Origin: UBA4416 sp038327195
GTDB lineage: Bacteria; Bacteroidota; Bacteroidia; B-17B0; Aurantibacillaceae
Assembly (NCBI GenBank): GCA_038327195.1
Contig: JBBQKU010000018.1
Location: 10,507-74,506, forward strand
Length of the DNA: 64,000 nt
Direction: 5' to 3'
Notes under the pieces: model-generated
Seen by the model: only the letters and a program-made list of their open reading frames with translations
What the model was told of the DNA's origin: nothing
Databases searched by the model: none
Translations under genes and position numbers: made by a program
Shown: in pieces, positions 61,771-64,000 of the stretch
Numbering within the stretch: the stretch's first letter is position 1
How the letters are laid out: each line of letters opens with the position of its first letter

Positions 61771-62832
61771 ATGGAAACTAAAAAAGATATTCGCGCACTA
61801 TCTCTGTCAGAAATAACAGATATACTAAAGCAAAAGGGTGAAGCTACGTTTAGAGCCAAGCAAATCTATGAATGGCTTTGGCAAAAAACAGCTCATACGT
61901 TTGATGATATGAGTAATCTTTCAAAACCTTTACGAGATTGGTTAAATCAAACTTTTGTAATTAATGCTGTAATAATTTCTGACCAACAAGTAAGTAATGA
62001 TCGTACAATTAAATGTGCTATGAAGTTGCACGATGGTAATGTTGTTGAAAGTGTATTAATTCCTACAAAAACACGCATGACGGCTTGCATCTCGTCGCAA
62101 GTGGGCTGCAGTTTAACCTGTGCTTTTTGTGCAACAGGTAAATTAAAACGTCTTCGTAATTTAAATGCGGATGAAATTTATGATCAAGTTGCTTTAGTTA
62201 AAAATTTAGCTGAAACAAAATATAACCAACCACTTACAAATATTGTATATATGGGTATGGGCGAGCCATTGCTTAATTATGCAGAAACAATTCGTTCGGT
62301 TGATCGTATTACTTCACCTGATGGTTTAAATATGAGCCCAAGCAGAATTACAGTTAGCACGGCTGGTATTGCAAAGATGATTATGAAATTAGGTGATGAT
62401 AATGTGAAGTTTAATTTAGCACTTTCTCTGCATGCAGCTAATGATGAAAAACGCAATCACATTATGCCAATTAATGAAACTAATACTTTAGATAGTTTAG
62501 AGGAGGCTTTAAATTATTTTTACCACAAAACTGGTTCACGAGTAACGTTTGAATATATTGTGTTTAAAGATTTTAATGACGGAATTCAAGATGCAAAAGA
62601 ATTGGCCGATTTCTGTAAAAAAACAACAGCAAAAGTTAATATTATTGAGTATAATCCAATAGATGACGGTGAATATAAACAAACAACACCTGAACGTTTA
62701 GATGCATTTGTCCATCATTTAGAAACAAAAGGTATTATTGTAAATGTTCGAAAAAGCAGAGGCAAGGATATTGATGCAGCATGCGGACAATTAGTCAATA
62801 AAAACAAATCGGCTAGTCAAGTCTTCAAATAG
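61771..62832 (+). CDS. rlmN: Dual-specificity RNA methyltransferase RlmN
   Basis: RlmN methylates A2503 of 23S rRNA and A37 of certain tRNAs using a radical SAM mechanism. The radical cluster motif is CSLTCAFC within QVGCSLTCAFCATG. The SAM-binding GMGEPL and the C-terminal IDAACGQL cysteine, which carries the methyl group, are present. The 353-residue length fits the family. I start at ATG 61771. It begins 39 bases after the TMTC-like gene's stop, with its own -7 box. Confidence 0.96.
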   Translation: METKKDIRALSLSEITDILKQKGEATFRAKQIYEWLWQKTAHTFDDMSNLSKPLRDWLNQTFVINAVIISDQQVSNDRTIKCAMKLHDGNVVESVLIPTKTRMTACISSQVGCSLTCAFCATGKLKRLRNLNADEIYDQVALVKNLAETKYNQPLTNIVYMGMGEPLLNYAETIRSVDRITSPDGLNMSPSRITVSTAGIAKMIMKLGDDNVKFNLALSLHAANDEKRNHIMPINETNTLDSLEEALNYFYHKTGSRVTFEYIVFKDFNDGIQDAKELADFCKKTTAKVNIIEYNPIDDGEYKQTTPERLDAFVHHLETKGIIVNVRKSRGKDIDAACGQLVNKNKSASQVFK

Positions 62833-62850
62833 TTTTTAGTTTTGTATTTA

Positions 62851-62953
62851 CTGGGCGTATCCCAGCCCAAATAGGTAGGCTGGGTCAGGCTTTCCATTAC
62901 AATCTTTTTTTGTGAAAAACAAAAAAAAGGATTTTCATTTCAATCCATTACGC
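62851..62953. repeat. Intergenic double-hairpin element
   Basis: Within the 180-base gap after rlmN, CCCAGCC and GGCTGGG (62861-62867, 62878-62884) form one stem, and AATCTTTTTTTGT with ACAAAAAAAGGATT (62901-62913, 62919-62932) form a second, followed by CAATCCATTACGC. This resembles short GGGCG-...-CAATCC repeats I recall scattered through Bacteroidota genomes. Confidence 0.5.
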
Positions 62954-63012
62954 ATACAAAATCTTCACAAACTATTATATTTTAACCTTATATTTACGCT
63001 ACTTATTAAAAC

Positions 63013-63990
63013 ATGAGTTCACCTGTAGATCAAATAAAAGCGCCGATTAACAAACACATGGATGAGTTTGAAATTAAATTCAAACAATCCATGAAGAGTA
63101 GTGTGCCTTTATTAGATAAAATTACAGGATACATTGTAAAAAGAAAAGGAAAACAAATTAGACCCATGTTTGTGTTTTTAAGCGCACAATGCGTTGCGCC
63201 AATAAATGAAAGTACTTATAGGGCAGCTTCTTTAATTGAATTGCTGCATACCGCAACCTTGGTTCATGATGATGTGGTTGATGATAGTAACGAACGCCGC
63301 GGCTTTTTTAGTGTAAACGCACTTTGGAAAAATAAAATAGCTGTTTTAATTGGAGATTTTTTATTATCAAGTGGTTTGTTACTTTCCCTCGATAACAATG
63401 ATTTTCATTTACTTAAAATTGTTAGTAATGCAGTTAGAGAAATGAGTGAAGGTGAATTACTTCAAATAGAAAAAGCTCGAAAACTTGATATTTCTGAAGA
63501 AATTTATTTTGAAATTATAACAAAAAAAACGGCAACACTTATCGCAGCGTGTTGTTCAGCTGGTGTTGCTTCGGTTAGTGAAGATAAAGAATTGATTAAA
63601 ACTTTTCTTGATTTTGGAACTTTTACAGGAATCGCTTTTCAAATAAAAGATGATTTGTTTGATTTTGGTGATGACACGTCTATTGGAAAACCTACTGGTA
63701 TTGATATTAAAGAAAAAAAAATGACCTTGCCATTAATCTATGCACTTAATAATAGTACTTGGTTAGAGAAAAGAAAAATTATTAACATTGTAAAAAACCA
63801 TAATGATAACCCTAAAAAAGTATCAGAAGTAATTGCTTTTGTTATTGAAAAAGGCGGTATACAATATGCGGAAAAAATAATGCAAGATTATAAAAATAAA
63901 GCCCTTTCTTTATTGGAACCGCTTCCAGATAGCCCATCAAAACAAAGTTTAATACAGCTAGTAAATTATTCAATCGAAAGAAAAAAATAA
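63013..63990 (+). CDS. Polyprenyl diphosphate synthase
   Basis: This 325-residue isoprenyl synthase extends farnesyl or geranylgeranyl units to the polyprenyl tail used for quinones. The first aspartate-rich motif is HDDVVDDSNERRG (DDxxD) and the second is QIKDDLFDFGDD. GKQIRPMFVFLSAQ near the start is typical. The chain length cannot be read from these motifs. It uses the MEP-pathway units made by IspF and others. The product name as octaprenyl or heptaprenyl diphosphate synthase is unproven. Confidence 0.93.
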   Translation: MSSPVDQIKAPINKHMDEFEIKFKQSMKSSVPLLDKITGYIVKRKGKQIRPMFVFLSAQCVAPINESTYRAASLIELLHTATLVHDDVVDDSNERRGFFSVNALWKNKIAVLIGDFLLSSGLLLSLDNNDFHLLKIVSNAVREMSEGELLQIEKARKLDISEEIYFEIITKKTATLIAACCSAGVASVSEDKELIKTFLDFGTFTGIAFQIKDDLFDFGDDTSIGKPTGIDIKEKKMTLPLIYALNNSTWLEKRKIINIVKNHNDNPKKVSEVIAFVIEKGGIQYAEKIMQDYKNKALSLLEPLPDSPSKQSLIQLVNYSIERKK

Positions 63991-64000
63991 ATTCTATATA

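Noticed and set aside
1..64000. CRISPR array
   Set aside because: No regularly spaced direct repeats of 25-40 bases and no cas-like genes are seen; the repeats found are short tandem or flanking units.

Overview
The window is about 64 kb of AT-rich chromosome (roughly 30% GC by eye) from a member of the Bacteroidota. The evidence is type IX secretion (T9SS) sorting domains on six proteins, gliding-type ABC transporter genes gldF/gldG, a fused lpxC-fabZ gene, near-absence of Shine-Dalgarno sequences, and promoters of the Bacteroidota form (TTTG or TTG, 18-20 bases, then TAnnTTTG). I cannot name the genus. Most genes are complete and look like ordinary chromosomal core or envelope genes.

Layout. 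0-6 kb: the end of a WG-repeat-like protein, a very large sensor histidine kinase and a TMTC-like membrane glycosyltransferase with TPRs. 6.4-10 kb: three consecutive T9SS cargo genes (unknown, thioredoxin-like, multicopper oxidase), then ispF. 10.5-17.1 kb: a minus-strand suf iron-sulfur operon (sufA-like, sufB, sufC, sufD, sufS, then a phosphate-binding-like lipoprotein), interrupted between sufB and sufC by a four-helix-bundle (23S rRNA intervening-sequence type) gene in its own repeats. 17.2-22.4 kb: RDD protein, panD, a flippase-like protein, rfaE2, a PfkB kinase, tRNA-Asn and a glycosyltransferase. 22.5-25.8 kb: a DUF2723 membrane protein.

25.97-32.73 kb is the main accessory region: a 6.76 kb integrated element inserted in the 3' end of tRNA-Gln, bounded by a 14-bp direct repeat. 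It encodes a tyrosine integrase, an excisionase-like protein, a winged-helix-like protein, a RepA-like ATPase, a BT4734/VirE-type primase-like protein, and four unknown proteins (one very cysteine-rich). It has paired 11-bp repeats at both ends that look like integrase arm sites, and a repeat- and hairpin-rich candidate origin or operator. I see no relaxase, conjugation or virion genes, so it looks like a minimal replicating island or phage-satellite-like element. It separates tRNA-Gln from gatB, whose product acts on mischarged tRNA-Gln.

32.8-44.3 kb: gatB, a YjbR-like gene, a CoA-transferase, a T9SS cargo gene, trpS, the lipid A genes lpxA, lpxC/fabZ and lpxD, a beta-helix-like lipoprotein, ribosomal protein L31 and a glycosyltransferase. 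44.4-50.8 kb: a large T9SS protein with two S74-like modules, a type-B T9SS protein, a small XRE regulator, a YdeI/DUF1905 protein and dnaN. 50.9-64 kb: a DUF4340 protein, gldG, gldF, PAP2-like, epimerase, CapA-like lipoprotein, deoxynucleoside kinase, SiaB-like protein, amidohydrolase, a second TMTC-like protein, rlmN, an intergenic double-hairpin repeat and a polyprenyl diphosphate synthase.

Together the core genes serve envelope building (lipid A, heptose activation, isoprenoids, glycosyl transfer, T9SS export and gliding), iron-sulfur assembly and translation. Family names come from recognising motifs by eye; no database search was run.
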